A model generated the notes under the pieces. It searched no databases. It saw only the letters and a list, made by a program, of their open reading frames with translations, and was not told the DNA's origin. A stretch of 64,000 nt of DNA from Agromyces aurantiacus (GTDB taxonomy: Bacteria; Actinomycetota; Actinomycetes; Actinomycetales; Microbacteriaceae), in assembly GCF_016907355.1 (NCBI RefSeq), contig NZ_JAFBBW010000001.1:1-64000 (forward strand). The letters run 5' to 3'. Below, piece by piece: positions 15,876-23,745 of this stretch; within the stretch, counting starts at the first letter, position 1, and each line of letters starts with the position of its first letter. Position numbers and translations under genes: made by a program.

Positions 15876-18749
15876 TCAGGCCTGCGGGCCGGGGCCCTGC
15901 ACGCTCACCGCGAGCGGCTCGCCGCCGGAGCGGTTCACGAAGCAGTAGAAGGTCCGCTCGCCCGAGGTCCACTGCGCCTCGTCGACCGGGTACGAGAACT
16001 GCATCTGCAGGTCGGTCACGTCGCCCACGGCGGCCGGATCGATCACGCCCTCGGCGGCGCACAGCTGGGCGACCTGCGCCTGGACCTCGGCCTCGCCGGG
16101 GAACGCGGCCGCCTCGTCGGTCGAGACCTCGCCACGGAGCACGAGCTGCGCCGAGTGCGGCGTCGCGCAGTCGACGACGGTGTACTCGTCGGCCCACGCG
16201 TCCTGGAAGGGTTCGAGGCACTCGCCGCCGAAGAGCTGGCTCCACGGATACACGCCGGGCGCCTGCACGGCCGTCGGCTCGGGCAGGTCGACCGTGTCCT
16301 CGGACCCGGACGCGACCTGCTCGGATGCGCCACCGCCGGCCGTCATGCGCGAGACCAGGGCGATTCCGCCGACGACGAGCAGCACCGCCGCGAGGGCGCC
16401 CGCGATCCAGGCGAGCACCGTGACGGGCGAGCGCCCGCCCCGGTCGTCGTCATCGGATGCCGGGCGCGCGGCCGGGCGACCACCGCGGTCGTCGCCGTAG
16501 CGGTCGTCGCCGTAGCGGTCGTCACGCACATCGGCGCCGCGGCCGAAGGGGTCGTTGCCGAACGGGTCGCGGCCGAACGGGTCGCGGTCGTCGCGGCCGA
16601 AGGGGTCGCGGCCGTACTCGTCGTCGCGGGAGGCGGGCCGCCCGGCGGGAGGCACGGCGGTGCGACCGGCCGCGGCCCCGGAGACCACGCCCATCGGGCC
16701 CGTCGCGCCGAAGCCGGCGCCGCCGAAGAGCGCCGAGAGGCCGTCGCCCGTCTCGGTTCCCGGCTCGGCGGCGCGCCCCGTGCCGGGGCGGTCGTCGAAC
16801 CCGGGAGCGTCCTGGCCGCCGCGGTCGTCGGCCCACGGGGCGCGACGATCGTCCTGCTCCCAGGGCGCGCGAGCGTCGTCCTGCTGCTCCCAGGGCGCGC
16901 GGGCGTCGTCCTCCTGCTCCCACGGCGCGCGAGCGTCGTCCTGCTGCTCCCACGGCGCGCGAGTCTGGTTCTGCTCCCATGGCGCGGCGTCGTCGTCCTC
17001 CTGCCACGGCGCGCGGCGATCCTCGACCTCGTCCTGCGCGAAGCGGGCGAACGGGTCGTCCGCGTACTCGTCGGCGTCGCCGGCCTCGGTCTCGGGCGCG
17101 CCGAAGCGGCCGACCGCGGCATAGGTGTCGACGCCGAAGGGCTGGTCGTCGCGAGCGGCGTCGTCGCCCGTGCGTCGACGGGGTCCGGGAGCGTCGTCGT
17201 CGGGCTCGGCCTTCGGGTCGCGACCCGTGGGGTCGGGCGTGAGATTCCAGAAGTATCCGGTCTGGGCCAGTTCCTGCGCCATCGGCGAGCTCTCGCCGCG
17301 GTCCCACGGCGCTCGCTCGCCGGCGTCGGCGTCCGGCGCCCAGCGGTCGGAGGTGGCGTCGTCGCGCGGGTCCTCGCCGCGTCGACGCTCGCGCTCGGCA
17401 ACCTCGTCGGCGTACCAGCGCACGTCGTCGGCGCCGTCGGCGTGCTCCGAGCGGCCCCACGTCGGCGGGAAGGCCTCGCCCGCGGCGTCGTCGTACCCGT
17501 CGCCCCCGGCGTGGCCGGCGGCATCCTGACCGGGCTCGTCGTACCCGAAGCGGTCGTCGTACCCCGCGCTGCGGTCGTCGTAGCCCGACCGCTGGTCGTA
17601 CCCGCGGCCGTCGTAGCCCGACCGCTCGTCGTACCTGCGGTCGTCGTAGCCCGACCGCTGGTCGTAGCCGCGGTCGTCGTACCCCGAGCGGTCGCCGTAG
17701 CCGGACCGGCCGTCGTCACCGGATCGGCCATCGTAGCCGGACCGGTCGTCGTAGCCCCGACCGTCGTCGTAGCCGCCGCCGTCGGCGAACAACTCGGGGG
17801 CGAACCCGGACGCGTCGGCGCCGGCCCCGTCCGCGCGGTCGTCGTATCCGTCGTTCCCGCCGAAACGATCACGCCAGTCGTCGCCGTCGTTCCAGCCGGC
17901 GTCGTCGCGCGGGGTCCCGGCGTCCTCGGTCAGCGCCGACCAGAGCTCGTCGTCGAAGTCGGACCGCGCGGGCGGGAAACCACCGCCCGGCTGGGGAGCC
18001 GGGGTGAACGGCTGCGGCGCGGCGGAGGGCGGCGCGAAGGCGGACCGGTCGGCCGTCGGCTCCTCGGGACGCCGGGCGGGCTCGGGCGCATCCCAGTGCG
18101 GCGGCTCGTCGTGACGTGCCTGGTCGACGGGTTCCGACAACTGGCGGAACGCCGCACGCAGGCCCGCCTCGGAGTCCATCGCCTGGTCGCCCCACGTGAG
18201 GGCGAAGCTGGCCGGCGGCGTGACGGGACCGGGCGGCACGACCGGAGCGGGCGGCACGACGGGCATCGCCGGGGCCCCGCCGAAGGCGGGGGGCACCGGC
18301 GCGCCGACCGGCGGCTCGACCGAGGTCAGTCGCTCGGATGCGGCAGGCGCACCCGGCACGTGCGGCGGCGCCGGGTGGGCCGGCTGGTTCCACGCGGGCT
18401 GGTTCCAGGCGGGCGCGGGCTGGACCGCGGGCGCGGGTTCGGGGGCCTGCTGGCGCAGCGGCTCGCCGACGACCGGCAGCGCGCGGGTGGCGGCATCCGG
18501 CTCCTCTGCCGGCTCGGCGAGCGAGAACCAGTCGAGCGACTCCTCGGTGCGCCGGCGCCCGCGCGAGGCGGGAGGCGGCGGCTCGACCGGCGCGGGCGCG
18601 GCGTACGGCTCGGGCATGACGGGCTCGGTGGCGGACGGCAGGGTCGGGCGACCCTCGAGGTCGGGTCGACGACCGCTTCCGAGCTGGCTCAGCAGCCAGT
18701 CGGCGTCCTCGTAGTCGCCCCCGTCGTAGCGTCCGTCACGTCCGTTCAT
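15876..18749 (-). CDS. Giant single-pass protein with disordered repeats and C-terminal septum-formation domain
   Basis: 957 residues. Residues 1 to about 805 are hydrophilic and low-complexity: Pro/Ala-rich, then Tyr-Asp-Arg-Gly repeats (YDDRSGYDGRSG style), then APWEQ(Q/E)DDAR repeats, then DPFGRDDRDPFG repeats. One transmembrane helix follows (VTVLAWIAGALAAVLLVVGG). The last 110 residues hold a predicted extracytoplasmic domain with GECLEPF and VDCATPHSAQLVLRG, matching the actinobacterial septum-formation family (Pfam Septum_form). The long cytoplasmic tail may act as a scaffold. It overlaps pyrE by 4 bp (ATGA) and abuts ribokinase, an odd place for a division-type gene. Confidence 0.8.
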   Translation of the reverse strand: MNGRDGRYDGGDYEDADWLLSQLGSGRRPDLEGRPTLPSATEPVMPEPYAAPAPVEPPPPASRGRRRTEESLDWFSLAEPAEEPDAATRALPVVGEPLRQQAPEPAPAVQPAPAWNQPAWNQPAHPAPPHVPGAPAASERLTSVEPPVGAPVPPAFGGAPAMPVVPPAPVVPPGPVTPPASFALTWGDQAMDSEAGLRAAFRQLSEPVDQARHDEPPHWDAPEPARRPEEPTADRSAFAPPSAAPQPFTPAPQPGGGFPPARSDFDDELWSALTEDAGTPRDDAGWNDGDDWRDRFGGNDGYDDRADGAGADASGFAPELFADGGGYDDGRGYDDRSGYDGRSGDDGRSGYGDRSGYDDRGYDQRSGYDDRRYDERSGYDGRGYDQRSGYDDRSAGYDDRFGYDEPGQDAAGHAGGDGYDDAAGEAFPPTWGRSEHADGADDVRWYADEVAERERRRGEDPRDDATSDRWAPDADAGERAPWDRGESSPMAQELAQTGYFWNLTPDPTGRDPKAEPDDDAPGPRRRTGDDAARDDQPFGVDTYAAVGRFGAPETEAGDADEYADDPFARFAQDEVEDRRAPWQEDDDAAPWEQNQTRAPWEQQDDARAPWEQEDDARAPWEQQDDARAPWEQDDRRAPWADDRGGQDAPGFDDRPGTGRAAEPGTETGDGLSALFGGAGFGATGPMGVVSGAAAGRTAVPPAGRPASRDDEYGRDPFGRDDRDPFGRDPFGNDPFGRGADVRDDRYGDDRYGDDRGGRPAARPASDDDDRGGRSPVTVLAWIAGALAAVLLVVGGIALVSRMTAGGGASEQVASGSEDTVDLPEPTAVQAPGVYPWSQLFGGECLEPFQDAWADEYTVVDCATPHSAQLVLRGEVSTDEAAAFPGEAEVQAQVAQLCAAEGVIDPAAVGDVTDLQMQFSYPVDEAQWTSGERTFYCFVNRSGGEPLAVSVQGPGPQA
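16861..16980. repeat. 30-bp tandem coding repeat (APWEQxDDAR units)
   Basis: Four 30-bp units begin at 16861, 16891, 16921 and 16951, with a few substitutions. They encode acidic decapeptides in the septum-domain protein. Confidence 0.8.
17537..17785. repeat. Degenerate short-period coding repeats (YDDRSG-type)
   Basis: About 250 bp built from GTCGTCGTAGCC- and CGGTCGTCGTA-like words, encoding Tyr-Asp-Asp/Gly-Arg-Ser-Gly motifs about every 6-8 residues in the same protein. Confidence 0.75.
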
Positions 18750-19315
18750 TCCAGTCCCAGATCCTTCAATCCGATCGCCGCGAGGTAGGGCACCCCCGCG
18801 GCCTCGATGACCTCGCGCGCGCCGGTGTTCCGGTCGACGACGACCGCGACGGCGGCGATCTCGGCGCCCGCGGTGCGCAGCGCCTCGATGGCCTTGAGCG
18901 GCGAGCCGCCGGTGGTCGAGGTGTCCTCGAGCACGATCACGCGCTTGCCCGCGACATCCGGGCCCTCGACCTGCCTGCCGCGGCCATGGTCCTTCGGCTC
19001 CTTGCGCACGACGAACGCGTCGTAGGCCAGGCCGCGCGCGGCGCCCTGGTGCAGGACCGCCGTCGCGATGGGGTCGGCGCCCATCGTCATGCCGCCGACC
19101 GCGGCGACGTCGGGCACGTCGGCGATGAGGTCGAGCATGACCTGGCCGATCAGCGGCGCGACCCGGTGGTCGAGGCTGACCTTGCGGAGGTCGACATAGT
19201 AGGTGGCCTTCTTGCCGCTCGTCAGCGTGAAGTCGCCGTGGAACACCGCGTCGGTGGAGATGTACTCGATGAGCCGGCGGCGCGCGTCAGTGGCGAGGGG
19301 GGTTCCGGAGGTCAC
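18746..19315 (-). CDS. pyrE: Orotate phosphoribosyltransferase
   Basis: 189 residues, the short actinobacterial PyrE form. The PRPP-binding loop is VIVLEDTSTTGGSPLKAIEA; TLTSGKKATYYVDLRKVSLD near the N-terminus is the OPRT-specific segment, and VVRKEPKDHGRGRQVEG holds the catalytic flexible loop. It joins orotate and PRPP to make OMP in pyrimidine synthesis. It heads a five-gene operon with the septum-domain protein, rbsK, nucleoside hydrolase and a small membrane protein. The GTG at 19315 is 6 nt after TAGAGT. Confidence 0.95.
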   Translation of the reverse strand: MTSGTPLATDARRRLIEYISTDAVFHGDFTLTSGKKATYYVDLRKVSLDHRVAPLIGQVMLDLIADVPDVAAVGGMTMGADPIATAVLHQGAARGLAYDAFVVRKEPKDHGRGRQVEGPDVAGKRVIVLEDTSTTGGSPLKAIEALRTAGAEIAAVAVVVDRNTGAREVIEAAGVPYLAAIGLKDLGLE

Positions 19316-19321
19316 CCGAAT

Positions 19322-19327
19322 ACTCTA
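19322..19327 (-). promoter_or_regulatory. -10 box of pyrE operon (leaderless)
   Basis: TAGAGT on the minus strand, 6 nt before GTG at 19315. A leaderless start leaves no room for a PyrR-type attenuator in front of pyrE. Confidence 0.6.
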
Positions 19328-19378
19328 CGTCGTGCTTCCTGAGCGTCGGAGGGCGGATTGCACGCCGGTCCGGCGTGC

Positions 19379-20761
19379 TCAGTCGCGCCGGCCACGTCGC
19401 CGCCGCGACGACCGGGTCGTGGTGGCCGAGGCGATGCGCGTGAGGACCGGCTCGTCCGAGGGCGCGAGCACCGCCGGGAGGTCGATGTGGAACTCCGAGA
19501 GCTCCTCGGCGCTCCGCCGCACGAATCGGTACAGCGCGGAGCCGATCAGCACGCCCAGCGCGATCGACATCACGGTCACGAACGCGGCCGAGAAGTCGCC
19601 GATGCCCGCGCTCGCGCCGACCGCCTCGGTGACCCCGATGAGCCCCGACGCGCCGGGCACGAGCACCCAGAACGCGGGCAGGAAGACCATCTGCGAGGGC
19701 ACGCCGCGCAGGTCCTCGATCCACAGGACCAGCGGCGCGACGACGAGCGCGCCGAAGAACCCGCTCACCGACGGCCCGAGCAGGAACGCGCCCAGCTGCT
19801 GCGCGCCGTAGGCGACGACGAGCGCGAGGAGCACCCATCCGTAGCTGCGGCCCGGCGCGGCGAAGTGCAGGTAGGTGCCGAGGGCGTAGAGGGCGAGCCC
19901 GATCCCGGCCACCCACCAGGGCAGCGTCGTGGTGGCCTCGAGCGGCGAGTACGACTCCTCGCCGACGCCGACGATCGTGCCCGCCGAGAGGATGCCGAAG
20001 GCGAGCAGGGCGAGCTGCACCAGGCCGGCGCCGAGCCGGGAGGTGCCGGCGACCATCTGGCCCGCCGCGAGCTCCCGCACGCCGGTGGTCAGCAGCGCGC
20101 CCGGGAGGAACGTCGCGAGCGGGGCGATGAGCACGCGCAGCGGGTCGCCGAGCGCAACGTACGGCGCGAGGAGGAAGACGATGAGCGCGCACGTGAACGA
20201 CGCCACGATGGGCAGCACGAGCGTGAGGGTCTGCGAGCGGACGAGCTTGGCGACGCCGATGAGCGCGCCGAGACCGAATCCGACGAGCGCGGCCTGCCAG
20301 CTGGGCGCGAGCAGGAGCGCGAGGCCCGCCGTGAGCAGCGCGTGCCCGAAGGTGCGCATGAACCAGTGCCGCGACGGCGGCATGGCGCCGATCTCGTTGA
20401 GGCGCCGGATGCCGTCGGCCGGCGTGATCTCGGCCGCGCGGGCCTGCCGCATGAGTCGCGAGAGCTCGGCGATCTGGTCGAAGCGGAACGTGGCCCGCAC
20501 CGACCGCAGCGCGACGCGTGCGGTGTCACCGCGGCCGGTCTGCACCATCGCGATCGTGGGCAGGACGACCACGTCGACGTCCTCCCAACCGTACGCGCGG
20601 GCGATCTGCACGACGTCGGCCCGGATCCGGTCGGTCGACTCGGCCGACGCGGTCATGCCCTCGGCGAGGCCGAGGAGGAAGGTGCGCAGCAGGGCCGGGT
20701 CCTGCACGGTGTCGCTGGGGCGCTCGCCGTCGGCCGGCGGCGGCGCGGGGGTGATCGGCAT
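19379..20761 (-). CDS. Threonine/serine exporter family (ThrE-like), paralogue 1
   Basis: 460 residues. The N-terminal soluble part has LLGLAEGMTASAESTDRI, a ThrE/DUF1212 sequence, followed by about ten hydrophobic segments in two blocks of five, the fused ThrE plus ThrE_2 layout. Corynebacterium ThrE exports threonine and serine with the proton gradient; the substrate here is inferred. The C-terminus is basic (TRSSRRRRGRRD). The ATG has GGGAG 7 nt upstream. It is neighbour of a second copy 80 bp upstream on the same strand with an almost identical promoter core. Confidence 0.85.
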   Translation of the reverse strand: MPITPAPPPADGERPSDTVQDPALLRTFLLGLAEGMTASAESTDRIRADVVQIARAYGWEDVDVVVLPTIAMVQTGRGDTARVALRSVRATFRFDQIAELSRLMRQARAAEITPADGIRRLNEIGAMPPSRHWFMRTFGHALLTAGLALLLAPSWQAALVGFGLGALIGVAKLVRSQTLTLVLPIVASFTCALIVFLLAPYVALGDPLRVLIAPLATFLPGALLTTGVRELAAGQMVAGTSRLGAGLVQLALLAFGILSAGTIVGVGEESYSPLEATTTLPWWVAGIGLALYALGTYLHFAAPGRSYGWVLLALVVAYGAQQLGAFLLGPSVSGFFGALVVAPLVLWIEDLRGVPSQMVFLPAFWVLVPGASGLIGVTEAVGASAGIGDFSAAFVTVMSIALGVLIGSALYRFVRRSAEELSEFHIDLPAVLAPSDEPVLTRIASATTTRSSRRRRGRRD

Positions 20762-20787
20762 GGTTCGCTCCCGTCGTGCGTGCCGTC

Positions 20788-20793
20788 ACGCTA
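20788..20793 (-). promoter_or_regulatory. -10 box of thrE paralogue 1
   Basis: TAGCGT on the minus strand within TAGCGTGACG, giving a short leader of about 20 nt that contains the GGGAG ribosome site. The same TAGCGTGACG word precedes paralogue 2. Confidence 0.5.
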
Positions 20794-20841
20794 TCGGGCC
20801 GACCTGCGCGACCGCCACGGGGTCCCGCGCGCCGGAACGGC

Positions 20842-22305
20842 CTAGGTCGCGGCCGCCGCGGGGCCCGGATCCGCACCCCGTCCGCCGAGGCCGCCCGCCT
20901 CGCGCCCGTCACGGCCGTGCGACGGACGATGCCAGATCGATCGCGGCGTGCCCGGCAGGAACCGGGCCCACAGCGGCGGCTCGTCCTCCTCGGTCAGCGC
21001 AGCCGGGACCTCGACGTGGAACTGCGCGACCTCCTCGGCCCCGCGGTGCACCGTGCGGTAGAGGGCGACGCCGATCAGCACGCCGAGCGCGATGGACATC
21101 ACCGAGGTCAGCGCCGTCGCGAAGTCCTCCAACCCGGCGCCGGCGCCGACGGCCTGGGTGAGCCCCAGCAGGCCGGCCGCACCCGGCACGAGCAGCCAGA
21201 ACGCCGGGAGGAAGGTGAGCTGCGAGGGGGCGCCGTTGCGCAGGCTCGCGATCCAGAGCACCACGGGCGTCATCGCCAGGGCGCCGATGAAGCCGCTCAC
21301 CGTGGCGCCGATGAGCGCCGCGCCCGCGGCCTGCGCGCCGTAGGCGACGGCGAGCACCAGCAGCACCCATCCGAACGTCGAGGGCGGGGCGGAGAAATGG
21401 AGGTGGTTCCCCAGGGCGAACAGCAGCACGCCGAACGGGGCCACCCACCATGGCAGGCCGCTCGTGGGTGCGAGCGGGACGTAGCCGGACTCGCCGATGC
21501 CGGCGAGCGTCCCGGCGGCGAGGATCCCGAACGAGAGCAGTGCCAGTTGGACCAGACCGAACACGAGGCGGGACGCGCCCGCCGTCATCTCGCGCGCGGC
21601 GAGCTCCATGGTCCCGGTCGTGAGCATTCCGCCGGGCAGGAAGGTCGCGAGCGGGGCGATGAGCAGTCGGATGGGGTCGCCGATCTCGACGTACGGTGCG
21701 ACCAGGAACACGGCGAGCGCGCAGGCGAAGGAGGCGAAGACGGGGAAGACGAGCTGGAGCGTCGGTGACCGCACGAGCTTCGCGAGCCCCACCGCCGCAC
21801 CGAGGACGAACGCCACGATCGCACCCTGCCAGGTGGGCGCGAGCAGGAGCGCCAGCCCGGTGGTGAGCACGGCGTGCCCGAAGGTCCGCACGAGCCATCC
21901 GTGCCTCGGTCGCATGGACCCGATGTCGTTGAGGCGGCGGATGCCGTCGAGCGGCTCGACCGCGCCGCGTCGCGCCTGCTCGATCAGCCGGTACAGCGCC
22001 GCGATCTGGTCGAACCGGAAGCTCGCGCTGACCGACCGGATCGCGACGCGCGACTCGTCCTGGGTGCCCGTCTGCACGAGGATCGCCCTCGGCAGCACCA
22101 CGAAGTCGGTGTCGGCTCGGCCGTACGCGCGGGCGACGGCCGTCATCGTCTCGCCGATCCGGTCGACCGACTCGTCCGCGGCGTTCATGCCCTCCGCCAG
22201 TCCGAGCAGGAACCGGCGCAGCACGGCCTGGTCGACCGGCGCCTCGGTGCGGCCCGACGCCGGGCGGTCGTCGCGGCGGCGGCGTGGTCTCGAACGGTGG
22301 TCCAT
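20842..22305 (-). CDS. Threonine/serine exporter family (ThrE-like), paralogue 2
   Basis: 487 residues, same fold and order as the previous gene: RFLLGLAEGMNAADESVDRI, DFVVLPRAILVQTGTQDESR, then two five-helix blocks. Shared segments include LTTGLALLLAPTWQGA and IASFLP/IAPLATFLPG. By eye about half of positions match paralogue 1, pointing to a tandem duplication. Each has its own promoter and a similar basic tail or linker. The pair may form hetero-oligomers or serve different amino acids. Confidence 0.85.
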   Translation of the reverse strand: MDHRSRPRRRRDDRPASGRTEAPVDQAVLRRFLLGLAEGMNAADESVDRIGETMTAVARAYGRADTDFVVLPRAILVQTGTQDESRVAIRSVSASFRFDQIAALYRLIEQARRGAVEPLDGIRRLNDIGSMRPRHGWLVRTFGHAVLTTGLALLLAPTWQGAIVAFVLGAAVGLAKLVRSPTLQLVFPVFASFACALAVFLVAPYVEIGDPIRLLIAPLATFLPGGMLTTGTMELAAREMTAGASRLVFGLVQLALLSFGILAAGTLAGIGESGYVPLAPTSGLPWWVAPFGVLLFALGNHLHFSAPPSTFGWVLLVLAVAYGAQAAGAALIGATVSGFIGALAMTPVVLWIASLRNGAPSQLTFLPAFWLLVPGAAGLLGLTQAVGAGAGLEDFATALTSVMSIALGVLIGVALYRTVHRGAEEVAQFHVEVPAALTEEDEPPLWARFLPGTPRSIWHRPSHGRDGREAGGLGGRGADPGPAAAAT

Positions 22306-22368
22306 GTCGTCGCTCCCCTCGCCCGGCGCGACCGCCGCAGGCGCAGCGGTCGTCGACCGGTCAGCGTC

Positions 22369-22374
22369 ACGCTA
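22369..22374 (-). promoter_or_regulatory. -10 box of thrE paralogue 2
   Basis: TAGCGT on the minus strand, again as TAGCGTGACG. The leader is about 57 nt and ends with GGGAG before ATG at 22305. Confidence 0.5.
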
Positions 22375-22415
22375 ACGGCGACGCGCGGCGCGCCGTGGGT
22401 CCTTCGACATGCGGA

Positions 22416-22457
22416 AGGGCCGCCCCGCGGGGTGTCCCTCCCCCGCGCGGCGGCCCT
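22416..22457 (-). terminator. Hairpin downstream of 39-aa membrane protein gene
   Basis: 9-bp perfect stem (AGGGCCGCC at 22416-22424 with GGCGGCCCT at 22449-22457) around a GC-rich loop, 35 bp past the stop at 22492. Confidence 0.5.
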
Positions 22458-22491
22458 GCTCGGAGCGACGGGCGCTCCTCGGACGCGCGAC

Positions 22492-22611
22492 TCAGACGGT
22501 GCGCGCGAACGTCTCCCGCGGCTGGCGACGGTAGCCGTCGCGAGCGGTGACGACGATGGATCCGATGACGCCGGCGACCGAGGCGGCGGCGAGCAGGACG
22601 AAGAGAGACAC
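22492..22611 (-). CDS. Small membrane protein, 39 aa
   Basis: The sequence is MSLFVLLAAASVAGVIGSIV followed by VTARDGYRRQPRETFARTV: one helix and a basic C-terminal tail. The GTG at 22611 is preceded by AAAGGA with a 6-nt gap, and a convincing promoter (TTGTGC, 17 nt, CACAAT) lies at 22684-22712. A hairpin follows the stop. It is divergent from a LysR-family gene, so it may be that regulator's target. The product is not recognised beyond being a one-pass protein. Confidence 0.65.
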   Translation of the reverse strand: MSLFVLLAAASVAGVIGSIVVTARDGYRRQPRETFARTV

Positions 22612-22683
22612 GGCAGTTCCTTTCAGCGATGCGCGAGGGGATGTCGGGCGATCGAGCGCCCTTGCACGTGTCCGACACCATCT

Positions 22684-22712
22684 ATTGTGCGACGTCGAAA
22701 TGTTCAGCACAA
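22684..22712 (-). promoter_or_regulatory. Promoter of 39-aa membrane protein gene
   Basis: Minus strand: -35 TTGTGC (22707-22712), 17-nt spacer, -10 CACAAT (22684-22689). The leader to the GTG at 22611 is about 65 nt. Confidence 0.55.
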
Positions 22713-22733
22713 GCGTATGGAACTACACGAACG

Positions 22734-22750
22734 ATGTAGCATCGCTACAT
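22734..22750. promoter_or_regulatory. Palindrome over the lysR start, probable autoregulatory site
   Basis: ATGTAGC-ATC-GCTACAT, a perfect 7-bp inverted repeat with 3-bp centre. It contains the -10 box TAGCAT and reaches the ATG at 22749, so binding would block transcription initiation. Confidence 0.55.
22737..22742 (+). promoter_or_regulatory. -10 box of lysR-family gene (leaderless)
   Basis: TAGCAT, 6 nt before ATG at 22749. Confidence 0.6.
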
Positions 22751-23732
22751 GGATGTGAACCGCCTCGACCTGCTCCGCGAACTCGCCGAGCGCGGCAGCG
22801 TGACCGCGGTCGCCGAGGCGACGGGGCGCACGCCGTCGGCGGTCTCGCAGCAGCTCAAGGTGCTCGAGCGCGAGGCCGGCATGCCGCTGACCGAGCGGGT
22901 CGGGCGCGGGGTCGTGCTCACGAGCGCCGGGCACGCACTGGCGCGCAGCGCGACCGAGGTCGCGATCGCGCTCGAGCGCGCGACCGCCCTGTGGGACGAG
23001 TTCCGCAACCACCCGAGCGGCGAGGTGACGCTCCTCACCTTCCCGACCGTGGGCGCCACGCTCCTGCCGACGGTGCTCGCCGATCTCCGCTCGGTCGCCG
23101 GGCTCGTGGTCCGCGCGACCGACCTCGACCCCGAGCTCGCCGAGTTCCCGGAACTGACCAACGACTACGACATCGTGCTCGCCCACACCATGCCGGGCGA
23201 GCTGCCCTGGGGCGGGCGGGGCCTGCGCGCGTTGCCGCTGCTCACCGAACCCCTCGACATCGGCCTGCCCGTCGGCCACCGCCTCGCCGGCCGGTCGCAC
23301 GTCACTCCGGCCGACCTCGTCGACGAGACCTGGCTCGGCGTGCCGCCGGGCTTCCCCTTCGAGCGCATCCTGCACGCGATCGAGCAGGCGGGCGGGAAGC
23401 GGCTCGAGGTCTCCCAGCGCTTCAGCGACATGCGCATCGTCGAGGCGTTCATCGAGGCCGGGCTCGGCATCGCGTTCGTGCCCCGGTACACCTCGGGCGC
23501 GCTCCCCGAGGGGATCGTGCTGAAGCCGCTGCGTGGCGTGACCTCCGTCCGGCAGATCTTCGCGCTCGTGCGGCCCGATGTCGCGGAGCGCCTCGCGGTG
23601 CGGACCGTGCTCGAGGTGCTCGTCGATCGGGCCGCCCGGCTCGATCGCTCGCACGACCACCCGTCCCGGGGCGGGGTGTCGGGCGAGGGCGCGGGCCCGG
23701 GCACCCCAGTGGACGACGCGACGACGGCGTGA
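22749..23732 (+). CDS. LysR-family transcriptional regulator
   Basis: 327 residues. The N-terminal winged helix is LLRELAERGSVTAVAEATGR followed by TPSAVSQQLKVLEREAGM (about residues 5-45), with linker and two periplasmic-binding-like lobes after. The layout resembles actinobacterial LysR proteins found beside small membrane proteins or amino-acid exporters (LysG/ArgP-like), which would suit the ThrE neighbours, but the ligand is unknown. It is divergent from the 39-aa membrane protein. The C-terminal 25 residues are a Gly/Pro-rich extension. Confidence 0.88.
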   Translation: MDVNRLDLLRELAERGSVTAVAEATGRTPSAVSQQLKVLEREAGMPLTERVGRGVVLTSAGHALARSATEVAIALERATALWDEFRNHPSGEVTLLTFPTVGATLLPTVLADLRSVAGLVVRATDLDPELAEFPELTNDYDIVLAHTMPGELPWGGRGLRALPLLTEPLDIGLPVGHRLAGRSHVTPADLVDETWLGVPPGFPFERILHAIEQAGGKRLEVSQRFSDMRIVEAFIEAGLGIAFVPRYTSGALPEGIVLKPLRGVTSVRQIFALVRPDVAERLAVRTVLEVLVDRAARLDRSHDHPSRGGVSGEGAGPGTPVDDATTA

Positions 23733-23745
23733 GTCCGCCGTTCCG

